25,156 nt of DNA from Lachnospiraceae bacterium (GCA_003447295.1 DLZQ01000057.1:2612-27767); one strand, 5' to 3'. Counted from the stretch's first letter, positions 1-6,517 are shown. Program-made: numbers and translations. Notes: generated by a model not told the origin, from the sequence alone.

Positions 1-683
1 GCATTCATCATATGAGCGATGCGCCCCCGGATCACCGGTGCATGCCCCGTTCCCTCGAACCATTTGTCGATCTCTCCCTTACGGGACTCTCGGGAAGGGA
101 TCAACAGGTCGTAGGGTAACAGTTCCGAAGGCTTTACCGGGTCATTTTCCTCCGCGTACAACGGATGTCCCTTGGGTATCACCGCCACCCAGGGTTCCTC
201 ATAGACCGGCAGCACCTCATATTCTTCTGTATTATAAGGTGCCGTGATCATGGCGATCTCGCACAATCCTTTCGTCACACGATTATTCACATCATCCGTG
301 TTACCATTCCACAGATTATACTGCACATGGGGATGTTTTTGCCCGAATCCCGCAATCCATTCCGCGAAAAGTCTGGGGCCGCAGCCCTCTACCGACGCAA
401 TGTATAATGTCCCCTGCAGTCCTTCCTTGCGTTCTCTGACATCCTCCTCCGACCGGTTCACCAGGTCCAGGATCTGATTCGCATATTGCAGGAAAAGCTC
501 TCCCTCTTCTGTCAGGGACACTTTATGGGGTGTCCGAAGGAACAATGTCGTCCCCAGCTCCGCCTCCAGATCCTGGATCTGACGGCTTAGGGGCGGCTGC
601 GCGATCGCCAGCTGCTCCGCGGCTTTCGTGAAGCTTTTCTCCTCCGCCACTGCCTTGAAATACCGGATATGCCGCAATTCCAT
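1..683 (-). CDS. LysR-family transcriptional regulator (C-terminus cut by window edge)
   Basis: The reading frame is open from an ATG at 683 to the window edge, giving 227 codons of a protein that should be about 290-300 residues. The N-terminus (MELRHIRYFKAVAEEKSFT...) and the following AAEQLAIAQPPLSRQIQDLE are a textbook LysR winged helix-turn-helix, so residues 1-60 bind DNA. A linker helix follows, then the first part of a periplasmic-binding-protein-like effector domain from about residue 90. AGGAGG lies at 695-700, 11 bases before the start. The gene diverges from the small peptide gene at 925, and an ATAC-N7-GTAT inverted repeat lies between them, which suggests self-control and perhaps control of that gene. 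The effector cannot be told from this part. The family call is firm. Confidence 0.95.
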   Translation of the reverse strand, partial: MELRHIRYFKAVAEEKSFTKAAEQLAIAQPPLSRQIQDLEAELGTTLFLRTPHKVSLTEEGELFLQYANQILDLVNRSEEDVRERKEGLQGTLYIASVEGCGPRLFAEWIAGFGQKHPHVQYNLWNGNTDDVNNRVTKGLCEIAMITAPYNTEEYEVLPVYEEPWVAVIPKGHPLYAEENDPVKPSELLPYDLLIPSRESRKGEIDKWFEGTGHAPVIRGRIAHMMN

Positions 684-766
684 CTTCCCAGCATCCTCCT
701 TCCATGCTTTTTCCAAAAACCAGCTTAATCATTCTATTTGTGTGACATGTTGTATTTTCTTTTACT

Positions 767-781
767 ATACCTTTTTGGTAT
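767..781. promoter_or_regulatory. Putative LysR-type operator, ATAC-N7-GTAT
   Basis: The sequence ATACCTTTTTGGTAT is a perfect inverted repeat with 5-base arms. ATAC-N7-GTAT is the known consensus for the LysR-type regulators BenM and CatM. It lies 84 bases upstream of the lysR start, in an AT-rich stretch holding several TATAAT-like hexamers on both strands. That this regulator binds here is inference. Confidence 0.5.
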
Positions 782-810
782 TATTATACTTCTATTATAT
801 GTATTTCACA

Positions 811-862
811 TTATAAGCGCAATATGGTAAATTATAATCATCAAAAGGAAGTCAGGCCTGAC
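811..862 (+). promoter_or_regulatory. Possible promoter and leader palindrome of the micropeptide gene
   Basis: A TATAAT at 833-838 has a weak -35 match (TTATAA, 811-816) at 16 bases. The leader, about 80 bases, starts with the perfect palindrome GTCAGGCCTGAC (851-862), which extends as an imperfect stem (AAGG...CCTT). The hairpin may stabilise the short mRNA or bind a regulator; this is not known. Confidence 0.4.
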
Positions 863-924
863 CCCTTAAGCGTAACAACAAAGTCAACAGTTCATTTGTC
901 TTGGAAAGGTTAAGGGTGAATATC

Positions 925-996
925 ATGAAGAAGATTATGGAAAAGATTAACGAGTTTTTTGACGAGTATTACAAGAGCTTCGCTGAGAAGTTCTAA
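925..996 (+). CDS. 23-residue amphipathic helical micropeptide
   Basis: This is an ATG-to-TAA frame of 23 codons, starting MKKIMEKINEFF and ending KSFAEKF. Hydrophobic residues fall at 1, 4, 5, 8, 11, 12, 15, 16, 19, 20 and 23, an i/i+3/i+4 spacing that puts Met, Ile, Phe, Tyr and Ala on one helix face. The other face has five Lys and five acidic residues, net charge near zero. There is no Cys, Gly or Pro and no signal peptide. A purine-rich site (AAGGTTAAGGG) precedes the ATG and a strong terminator follows 60 bases after the stop, so it looks like a one-gene unit. I do not recognise a family. It could be a membrane-binding peptide (like SpoVM or the phenol-soluble modulins in size and form only), a signal, or a toxin. 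A chance frame in a small RNA cannot be excluded. Confidence 0.55.
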   Translation: MKKIMEKINEFFDEYYKSFAEKF

Positions 997-1056
997 GTAA
1001 CAAAGTATCCTTTATTTTATGATAGAAGTGTGTTTTTCACGCTCATATACACAGAG

Positions 1057-1090
1057 AAAAACAGCAGATCTGGCGGGATCTGCTGTTTTT
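1057..1090. terminator. Strong bidirectional terminator
   Basis: A perfect 14-bp stem (AAAAACAGCAGATC with its complement) closes a 6-base loop, with a U-run on either strand. It can end the plus-strand micropeptide transcript and the minus-strand phosphoesterase remnant. Confidence 0.9.
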
Positions 1091-1096
1091 ATATTA

Positions 1097-1332
1097 TCAG
1101 TTTCCATTTTCCACAAACTTCATCTTAATGATCTCCTGCAGACTTCTCGGCTCATAGTCCATCCAAGGCTTCATACATCCCCCAGGATATATACGGTATC
1201 GCCGTTATTCACCTTTTCATTCCACCGTTTTACGATCTCTGTATGCATTTCCTCCAGATCCCGGAAGGGACGGTCATCGAAACGTATCGCCGCTTCATGA
1301 AACAAATGCAGATCACTGATATAATAATTCAT
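1097..1332 (-). pseudogene. Metallophosphoesterase remnant with internal deletion
   Basis: The N-terminal part starts at ATG 1332 after a good ribosome site (GGAGG): MNYYISDLHLFHEAA, then GDTVYILGDV. The DxH and GDV motifs are metal-binding blocks of the calcineurin-like phosphoesterase fold. The frame then hits TGA at 1171-1173. A second frame, shifted by one base, continues at once from 1174 as MKPWMDYEPRSLQEIIKMKF to TGA at 1097. That looks like the normal C-terminal end (...CM-x-WMDYxPRSLxEI) of the same family. The GNHD and GHxH blocks, roughly 100 residues, are missing. I infer one internal deletion that also shifted the frame. The shortened product cannot be an active enzyme. Confidence 0.75.
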
Positions 1333-1435
1333 ATTGTTCCCTCCCATTCCACATTCGCCACAGATCCCTAATATCAATTCCCTTTATTGGGGATATCGTT
1401 GGTATTTACACTTTAAAGATAATATACTCCAAGAA

Positions 1436-1501
1436 TTATTTCAACCTCCTATTCCGGGCGTGGTTATGATATAAATCTTCTATGATGTTGTCCGTATCCA
1501 T
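1436..1501 (-). CDS. Possible 21-residue small protein
   Basis: The frame begins MDTDNIIEDLYHNHARNRRL and stops after one more Lys. It has a strong ribosome site (GGAAGGAGGG, about 5 bases before the ATG) and a promoter-like TTGCAA-N17-TAAAAT upstream. It lies about 100 bases before the phosphoesterase remnant on the same strand, so it may be the first gene of that old transcript. The N-terminal half is acidic and the C-terminus basic (HARNRRLK). No family is recognised. The start signals are the only support. Confidence 0.35.
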   Translation of the reverse strand: MDTDNIIEDLYHNHARNRRLK

Positions 1502-1538
1502 AACACCCTCCTTCCTGAAAAATAATCGCTGCAACGTT

Positions 1539-1567
1539 ATTTTATATATTAGACGCTGTCGTTGCAA
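1539..1567 (-). promoter_or_regulatory. Sigma-A-like promoter before the 21-residue ORF
   Basis: TTGCAA (1562-1567) and TAAAAT (1539-1544) are 17 bases apart on the minus strand. The transcript would run through the small ORF and the phosphoesterase remnant to the terminator at 1057-1090. Confidence 0.45.
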
Positions 1568-1586
1568 ATTCTCGGAGTGAAAAATT

Positions 1587-1624
1587 AAAAAAAGAGACGA
1601 CTGTTGATGATGATAGCCGTCTCT
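1587..1624 (-). terminator. Terminator of the LysM-protein gene
   Basis: On the minus strand AGAGACGGCT pairs with AGTCGTCTCT (one mismatch) around a 12-base loop and is followed by seven U. It begins 28 bases after the stop of the large gene. Confidence 0.85.
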
Positions 1625-1651
1625 CGTTATTATACCTGTTTCGTTCATTAT

Positions 1652-4480
1652 TCAATTCAAACGAATCCTCTGACCGGGATAAATCTTGCTGATATTTTTA
1701 ATCTGCGGATTCTTGCGGATCAGATCTGCCAGGGGCATATGGTACCTGACCGCGATCCGTGACAGGGCATCGCCCGCTTTTACAATATATTCTCCGTCGG
1801 TGTGTACCGCTGTCTCCTGCGGAATCGCCCGGGTCACAGTGACCAGATATTCTCCGCCCAGTTTCAGTCCAAACATTGCCCGTCCGTCTGCGTTCACACG
1901 ATAAGAACCGCAATAGTCAAGGCTGCCGGTCTGCGCATTGTACCGGTACAGATTCGCATAATTGCCTGCATACTCAGCGCCCACATTTACATGCAGATTC
2001 ACAAGCACTGCAAAGGCACCGCTGTCATATACGGACAACTGCAGATTTTTCAGACTTCCTGTCTCTTTGGTGCTGCATATTTTATCGGAAAGTGTTCCGT
2101 CCGCAACTGTCAGGTTCATGGAGTTCAGATTGTTCAGCGCATTTCTGTCTACGTCCTGCCCGCTGATGCTCAGAGCGATTCCGTTGCCGCTGTGGAATGC
2201 CAGCGTCTGTCTCAGACCGGCAAGCTGCTGTAATACCGACGTAGCGACCCGATTCTCACCCCGGACGGTATAATTCAGATTTCCTTCTCCGGTAAGGGGC
2301 TGCCGCATATCCGCTGCTACCTGCTCCCAGTCCACGGTCTTCACATCCGCGCTGCTGTCTGTGGAGCTGCCGGAACTACTGTTGCCGGAACCACTGTTAT
2401 CGGAATTACCGCTCTGCCCCGGTGTCGGTGTAGGGGTCGGCACCGGTGTAGGAGTCGGCTCCGGGAGTTCAATAGTATAGGTGAATGTCTGTACTTCACT
2501 GTCCTGCATACGGTCTTTGACCGCGATGGCTTTAATCGTGGTATCGACACTCTCTCCTGCTGTTCCTGTCACAGCGATCGGTACGGTATATATCTCCCCA
2601 TTCGTCTTGTCCGGCTCCGTTCCGTCGGTAGTATAATAGATCATGGCTCCTTCGGTGGCGGAGGATAAGATAACACTCTGATTCTTCGTATAAGTTCCGC
2701 TTGCTACACTTGCCGTAGGCGCCTCAACCGTCTCCATGGCCCAAATGGTGATGGTAATATATGTAACCGGATCTACTTCTTTCATATCCAAATTGTCTAA
2801 ACCGGAAACATTACCTTTTAATGTTACTGTCTGCTTGGTTATCACCGCCGGATCATAGCTTCCGCTTACAGGTGATTTGGTATCCCAGGTAACATCTGCT
2901 TTATTGATGGTGCTGCCTTTTGTCTCGATGGCAACCTGCGTGGGCAGGTTCATATCTTCATACGCAGTGCCGTTTGCTACCGTGATGGGCTCGGGAGAAT
3001 TAATCCTTATCAACTTATCCTTCTTGAGCTCAAACTTTACGGTTATAGTGAGCGTTCCATCCGGATTTAGTACTTTCCCATCATTTCGTTCTTCGGCATT
3101 TATATTGAGAACTGTATTTTTCGTAAAAATATATCCATCCGCAGGGGTAAAGGTGATCTGTGCCTTGCAGGTGTCCGGATAATAACCTGCTATTTCTTTA
3201 TCCCATGTAATTTTCGCTTCTGCAACTCCTTCCGCATAACAGCTAATCTGTTTGCTAAGCTCTTCGCCCTCTATCGGGGCTTTAATGTCTGCACTAATTG
3301 TGCTAACTATCTCTTTCTTCGCAGCATTCACTGCGTAGGTTACATTGTCCTCCGTGGTTTCCAGCCAGATCTTGCACTTTGAAAAGTCACTCGAAGACAT
3401 GTCCAATTGGGTCATAATATCAGTGGCATTATATGTACATGCGGAACTCTCCAAAGGTGCGCTTCGGTAATACCAGTCCTTCGTTCCATCATTTCCTTGT
3501 ACCATCAGCACCACATCATTGGTGGTACTTCCCTTGACTGCAACAATTTCTCGTGAACCAATAATATAGTTTACCGTACCGATATTTTTATCGCTTCCAT
3601 CCAGACGCAGAGTCATTGCCGTTCCGTCTGCAATCTCGCCGTATGCCGCACCGCCGGAGGCAGGAGCTGCCGAGGCGAAGAGGACGGAGGAGAGGTTCAG
3701 GTTGGAGGCAGGGCGAACACCGTTACTTAGTTGAACTGTTGTTCCTCCAACCCAACCACTATTAGGATACGCACAAAGCGCCTGGTTTACCATGATCCTA
3801 TTTTCGCATGGAGTACGTAACCAAAAGTTCATATCATTACTATATGAATGTACATCTAATTTTTTGTCATTATTACTCCCTACATATATCTTATCATAAT
3901 AATCCTGATCCTCTGAAGCAAGAGCATACAACTTATCCGAAGTAGTATAATCCTTTTGATTCAATACATCTTTCGTTGTAATGGTTGTCTCCTGCATTAA
4001 AGATTTTTCAGCTACAGAAAAATATGTATTACTATCCGCACTTACCATCTCCTGTAATGTGTGTCTTAACACACTGGCTCCATAATGATTCGGATGTACC
4101 GGATATTCTTTATTGCCTTCTATGTATGTATTACTATTGTTATGCGAATCAAATTCACCTGTTTTCATCGATTCTGTCGCAAAAATGACCGTATTATCCC
4201 CTGCCACTCCATTATCTTTTCCCAGAACATACCATTCCTGTGCGTTCTCCTGATCATTCTTACCAAACACTAACTTCGCACTGTTGTCCGGTGAAAAATT
4301 CATCAGCTGATCCTTCGTCGCATAGACCGTTGCCTTAAGCCCCGACTCCGTGCTTTCTTCCGCCTGTACCCTACTCACATTTCCCGGTGCCATCGGCACA
4401 ATCCCCACTACCATTGCCGCCGAAAGTGCAATTGCCAGACCTCTTTTCAATCCCTTTTTCATCTCTTTTGTCCTTCTCAT
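1652..4480 (-). CDS. Secreted multidomain protein with C-terminal LysM domain
   Basis: This 942-residue protein has a Sec signal peptide (MKKGLKRGLAIALSAAMVV..., likely cleaved after VQA at 40). Residues about 50-270 resemble the DUF6273-type module seen in Clostridia surface proteins (FWLRTP ... NGVRPASNLN). Residues about 487-582 look like a bacterial Ig-like domain (TWDTKSPVSGSYDP), and 584-672 match the chitobiase C-terminal type repeat (IYYTTDGTEPD). A Pro/Thr then Ser/Gly/Asn linker (672-710) leads to an unassigned domain and a LysM domain at 897-942 (YIVKAGDALSRIAVRY ... IYPGQRIRL) that should bind peptidoglycan. There is no sortase motif, so wall attachment is probably through LysM. 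The first ATG has AAAGGGG upstream; a second at codon 7 is possible. It has its own promoter and terminator. An adhesin or wall-surface role is inference; no catalytic domain is seen. Confidence 0.9.
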   Translation of the reverse strand: MRRTKEMKKGLKRGLAIALSAAMVVGIVPMAPGNVSRVQAEESTESGLKATVYATKDQLMNFSPDNSAKLVFGKNDQENAQEWYVLGKDNGVAGDNTVIFATESMKTGEFDSHNNSNTYIEGNKEYPVHPNHYGASVLRHTLQEMVSADSNTYFSVAEKSLMQETTITTKDVLNQKDYTTSDKLYALASEDQDYYDKIYVGSNNDKKLDVHSYSNDMNFWLRTPCENRIMVNQALCAYPNSGWVGGTTVQLSNGVRPASNLNLSSVLFASAAPASGGAAYGEIADGTAMTLRLDGSDKNIGTVNYIIGSREIVAVKGSTTNDVVLMVQGNDGTKDWYYRSAPLESSACTYNATDIMTQLDMSSSDFSKCKIWLETTEDNVTYAVNAAKKEIVSTISADIKAPIEGEELSKQISCYAEGVAEAKITWDKEIAGYYPDTCKAQITFTPADGYIFTKNTVLNINAEERNDGKVLNPDGTLTITVKFELKKDKLIRINSPEPITVANGTAYEDMNLPTQVAIETKGSTINKADVTWDTKSPVSGSYDPAVITKQTVTLKGNVSGLDNLDMKEVDPVTYITITIWAMETVEAPTASVASGTYTKNQSVILSSATEGAMIYYTTDGTEPDKTNGEIYTVPIAVTGTAGESVDTTIKAIAVKDRMQDSEVQTFTYTIELPEPTPTPVPTPTPTPGQSGNSDNSGSGNSSSGSSTDSSADVKTVDWEQVAADMRQPLTGEGNLNYTVRGENRVATSVLQQLAGLRQTLAFHSGNGIALSISGQDVDRNALNNLNSMNLTVADGTLSDKICSTKETGSLKNLQLSVYDSGAFAVLVNLHVNVGAEYAGNYANLYRYNAQTGSLDYCGSYRVNADGRAMFGLKLGGEYLVTVTRAIPQETAVHTDGEYIVKAGDALSRIAVRYHMPLADLIRKNPQIKNISKIYPGQRIRLN

Positions 4481-4577
4481 AGCTATCCCCTTTGTAGGAA
4501 TTTATCCTTTGTTACTTTCGCTTCCTTATCCGTATCCCCGATTACCCATGTCGTCGTGATACTTGCAGTCTCATTTT

Positions 4578-4607
4578 ATATTACAACACCTTCCTTTTCC
4601 CCGTCAA
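4578..4607 (-). promoter_or_regulatory. Likely promoter of the LysM-protein gene
   Basis: TTGACG (4602-4607) and TAATAT (4578-4583) are 18 bases apart on the minus strand, giving a leader of about 90 bases. I saw no known riboswitch in the leader. Confidence 0.5.
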
Positions 4608-4642
4608 GACGATTTTCCCTTTTCCTCCCTACTTCCCCACAT

Positions 4643-4687
4643 ACAAAAAGCTCCAAACGCTGTTTATCAACGTTTGGAGCTTTTTGT
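4643..4687. terminator. Bidirectional terminator with 17-bp stem
   Basis: ACAAAAAGCTCCAAACG (4643-4659) pairs perfectly with 4671-4687 around an 11-base loop. Each strand ends in a U-run. It insulates the LysM gene from the region to its right. Confidence 0.85.
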
Positions 4688-4718
4688 ATTTTGTAATCTG
4701 AAAGTTACCGGCAAATTA

Positions 4719-4814
4719 CTATGCCCAAAAAGGAATGTATTTCATATATCTAGGTGCCGTATTTGGATCTAAAGGCTTTTTTACAATTTTGTTTTGAAGT
4801 ATCTCTATTTTGAG
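4719..4814 (-). pseudogene. Coding remnant, C-terminal tail of an unknown protein
   Basis: Between a TAA (4815-4817) and a TAG (4719-4721) is a 31-codon open stretch ending KPLDPNTAPRYMKYIPFWA. It has no start codon with a ribosome site, its composition is protein-like, and it is followed 30 bases later by a strong terminator, which is what the end of a gene looks like. I infer the tail of a gene whose front was deleted or replaced. The family is not recognised. A chance frame is possible. Confidence 0.3.
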
Positions 4815-4837
4815 TTACAAAAAACGCTGATATTAGC

Positions 4838-4867
4838 AAAAATGCTCCTGATAAAATCAGGAGCATT
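4838..4867 (-). terminator. Terminator on the minus strand
   Basis: AATGCTCCTGAT (4841-4852) pairs perfectly with 4856-4867 around a 3-base loop. On the minus strand the stem ends in UUUUU. It closes the short unit that starts near 4983. Confidence 0.8.
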
Positions 4868-4983
4868 ACTACATCTATTATGAGGTTCCTTGTTTTTCAG
4901 CTTTATAGCCTATTCGGGAAAGCGAACCAACTCTCGTTTGGGAACTCCAACCGTGAACCGAACGACCACGATCTTCCTCATTC
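4838..4983 (-). ncRNA. Candidate small RNA, about 145 nt, between promoter and terminator
   Basis: A promoter-like TTGATT-N16-TATAAT (4990-5017, minus strand) overlaps the stop of the 244-residue gene. From the expected start near 4983 to the terminator there is no convincing gene. A 23-codon frame (4910-4981) begins almost at the expected transcript start with no ribosome site. The sequence has short repeats (GGTTC, GGTTGG, GTTGG) that could fold. I recognise no Rfam family. It might also be the end of a decayed mobile element. Confidence 0.35.
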
Positions 4984-5013
4984 AATTAGATTATAACAGG
5001 GAATTTTTAGAAA

Positions 5014-5748
5014 TCAATATTTTATTCCCTTTTCGGTTGCATGCCTTTTCCATTCATTTTTCGTCAGCACCTCTAACGGCAATAACCTCTGTGGGCCGTT
5101 TTCATCCTCCTCATATCCCCAGGAGTATCCCGCTAGGAATTCGAGTTTATTTCCATTCATTCGGGAAGGCAGATCCACCAGGTAAGTATAGGCAGTCCAC
5201 TTCAAATGCTTGCATCCAGCCAAATTACAACAAGGCGCATCAAATATTTCTGCCGGATAACCATGCGCAAAATACGGATTCCCTTTTTCCAGGTTTTCAT
5301 CACTGACATCTATGGAAAACTCTCTGTTTTCCCCATGATTTTCAATTCTTTCCACAAACTGAATAAACCCGCAGGATCTCCGGTAACCGGTCGCATTCAT
5401 ATGTTCAAAATAACCATGCATTACGGGATATCCCGTGCAACATATTTTATCTATCGGAAATCCCCTAAGGGCATCATATCCAATCTCCTTGGGATCCGTG
5501 CCCTGCGTGTATTCTACCGTAAGCTTTTCATCTATTCCATGAAGTGTGAAAGGAATTGTTACTCTGCTCTTTAGCGCGTGAAACACTTCTTCATGTGTCA
5601 TTCTTTCGTTACTATTTTCTGCCAGCAAATCTGCCTCGTCTAATGCTTGTTCCACGGTAAATCCAGTATCTTCCATAATGTTTTTCACATTGACCGCCTG
5701 CTTTTCCCTTACATATTCCCTTACATATTCCTCTACTGCTTCACTCAT
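5014..5748 (-). CDS. Protein of unknown function, 244 residues
   Basis: I do not recognise this gene. The first 55 residues are helical and charged (VEEYVREYVREKQAVNVKNI ... VEQALDEADLLAEN). The rest looks like a mixed alpha/beta cytoplasmic domain rich in aromatic residues, with a Cys pair and a Cys-x(2-4)-His-like patch (DAPCCNLAGCKHLKW, about residues 170-184) and an earlier ICCTGYP. The Cys/His patch could bind metal, but this is a guess. No signal peptide or membrane segment is seen. A GGAG site lies 13 bases before the ATG. It sits between a candidate small RNA and a toxin-antitoxin remnant, so it is likely part of an accessory island. Confidence 0.8.
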   Translation of the reverse strand: MSEAVEEYVREYVREKQAVNVKNIMEDTGFTVEQALDEADLLAENSNERMTHEEVFHALKSRVTIPFTLHGIDEKLTVEYTQGTDPKEIGYDALRGFPIDKICCTGYPVMHGYFEHMNATGYRRSCGFIQFVERIENHGENREFSIDVSDENLEKGNPYFAHGYPAEIFDAPCCNLAGCKHLKWTAYTYLVDLPSRMNGNKLEFLAGYSWGYEEDENGPQRLLPLEVLTKNEWKRHATEKGIKY

Positions 5749-5865
5749 GATATCATACTCTCCATTCTACTCCTCCACTACAGGCAAGTTCTTTTTCACT
5801 TTCTGCACTACCATTTTATCACATTAATCTTTTGATTACACATTTTTCATTTCATTACAATTCAC

Positions 5866-5933
5866 ATTGAATATCATTAAAATTATTGAATAAAATTCAA
5901 TCCCTTGACATATAATTATATTATAATTATAAT
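5866..5933 (+). promoter_or_regulatory. Consensus promoter and probable BrnA operator of brnTA
   Basis: TTGACA (5905-5910) and TATAAT (5928-5933) are exactly 17 bases apart, a full consensus match. Two copies of the palindrome ATAATTAT (5912-5919 and 5923-5930) lie 11 bases apart, one helical turn, in the spacer and the -10. ATTGAAT occurs at 5866-5872 and 5885-5891, the latter forming a hairpin with ATTCAAT at 5895-5901. BrnA-type antitoxins repress their own promoter, so the palindromes are good operator candidates. The expected transcript start is at about 5940, the first base of the ATG, so the brnT message would be almost leaderless. Confidence 0.7.
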
Positions 5934-5939
5934 TTAATT

Positions 5940-6234
5940 ATGAAAGGTATTAGTTTTGAATGGGATGATAATAAAGCAGCCATCAACGAGGCAAAACATC
6001 ACATTTTCAGAAGCCAGCACTGTATTTGCGGATGAAAATGCCATTTTGTTTGACGATCCCAATCATTCACAAGAGGAAGAAAGGTTTATGATGTTGGGGC
6101 TAAGCGATCACGCAAAAATGTTAATTGTATGTCATTGTTATCGCGGTATGGATGATGTTATTCGTATTATCTCCGCCAGAAAAGCAACCAAGAATGAAAC
6201 AACTCAATACTACAAAATTAACGAAAGGTGGTAA
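5940..6234 (+). pseudogene. brnT: BrnT-type toxin gene with frameshift
   Basis: From ATG 5940 the frame reads MKGISFEWDDNKAAINEAKH, the classic BrnT N-terminus (FEWDxNKA...KH), but runs to TGA after 31 codons. The rest is in another frame: TFSEASTVFADENAI, then DPNHSQEEERFMMLG and IRIISARKATKNE, the conserved BrnT ribonuclease core, ending at TAA 6232-6234. The break is at CATCACATTTT (5997-6007). Adding one more CATCA unit would give K-H-H-I-T-F-S-E-A, which has the family spacing. BrnT is an mRNA-cleaving toxin of the RelE-like fold held by BrnA. A TTG at 5956 with AAAGG before it could start the second frame, but would lack the N-terminal strand. Probably inactive, unless slippage restores it. 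Confidence 0.8.
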
Positions 6235-6238
6235 GTCA

Positions 6239-6454
6239 ATGGAAAAAGAATACGATATCGAAAAATTAAATCCCAGAAAAAATCCCTATGCAAAGCGTGT
6301 AAAAAAGCAGATTACTATTAACATTGATGGTGATACCATTGATTTCTTCAAGGCAAAATCAGAAAAATGTGGTATTCCCTATCAAACACTAATTAATCTG
6401 TATTTGTCAGATTGCAAAGAGCAAAACAGAGAATTGGAATTAAAATGGAACTAG
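6239..6454 (+). CDS. brnA: BrnA-type antitoxin
   Basis: This 71-residue protein starts at ATG 6239, four bases after the brnT stop, with AAAGGTGG as ribosome site. The C-terminal half has the ribbon-helix-helix pattern of BrnA/CopG antitoxins (KKQITINIDGDTIDFFKAKS, then GIPYQTLINLYLSDC). The basic N-terminus (LNPRKNPYAKRVKK) is expected to contact DNA or toxin. BrnA neutralises BrnT and, as a dimer, represses the shared promoter; the ATAATTAT pair upstream fits this. It appears intact while its partner is broken, so it may persist as a repressor or as protection against a related toxin. A terminator follows at once. Confidence 0.85.
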   Translation: MEKEYDIEKLNPRKNPYAKRVKKQITINIDGDTIDFFKAKSEKCGIPYQTLINLYLSDCKEQNRELELKWN

Positions 6455-6467
6455 CCCAACATTGTAC

Positions 6468-6500
6468 AAGGATGTCAGCAATGCCGACATTCTTGTTTGT
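6468..6500 (+). terminator. Terminator of brnTA
   Basis: AAGGATGTC (6468-6476) pairs with GACATTCTT (6486-6494), one G-U, and is followed by the U-rich GTTTGTTT. Confidence 0.6.
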
Positions 6501-6517
6501 TTATATAGGATAAATTC

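Noticed and set aside
4487..4577. Possible riboswitch in the leader of the LysM-protein gene
   Set aside because: I looked for c-di-GMP-like conserved pieces and found none; only a plain leader of about 90 bases is supported.
4910..4981. 23-codon frame MRKIVVVRFTVGVPKRELV... on the minus strand
   Set aside because: The ATG lies at the predicted transcript start with no ribosome site; composition is not convincing. Kept only as part of the small-RNA candidate.
5956..6234. TTG-started brnT as an intact shorter toxin
   Set aside because: The conserved N-terminus FEWDxNKA...KH is in the other frame just upstream, so the TTG product would lack the first strand and helix. A frameshift is the simpler reading.
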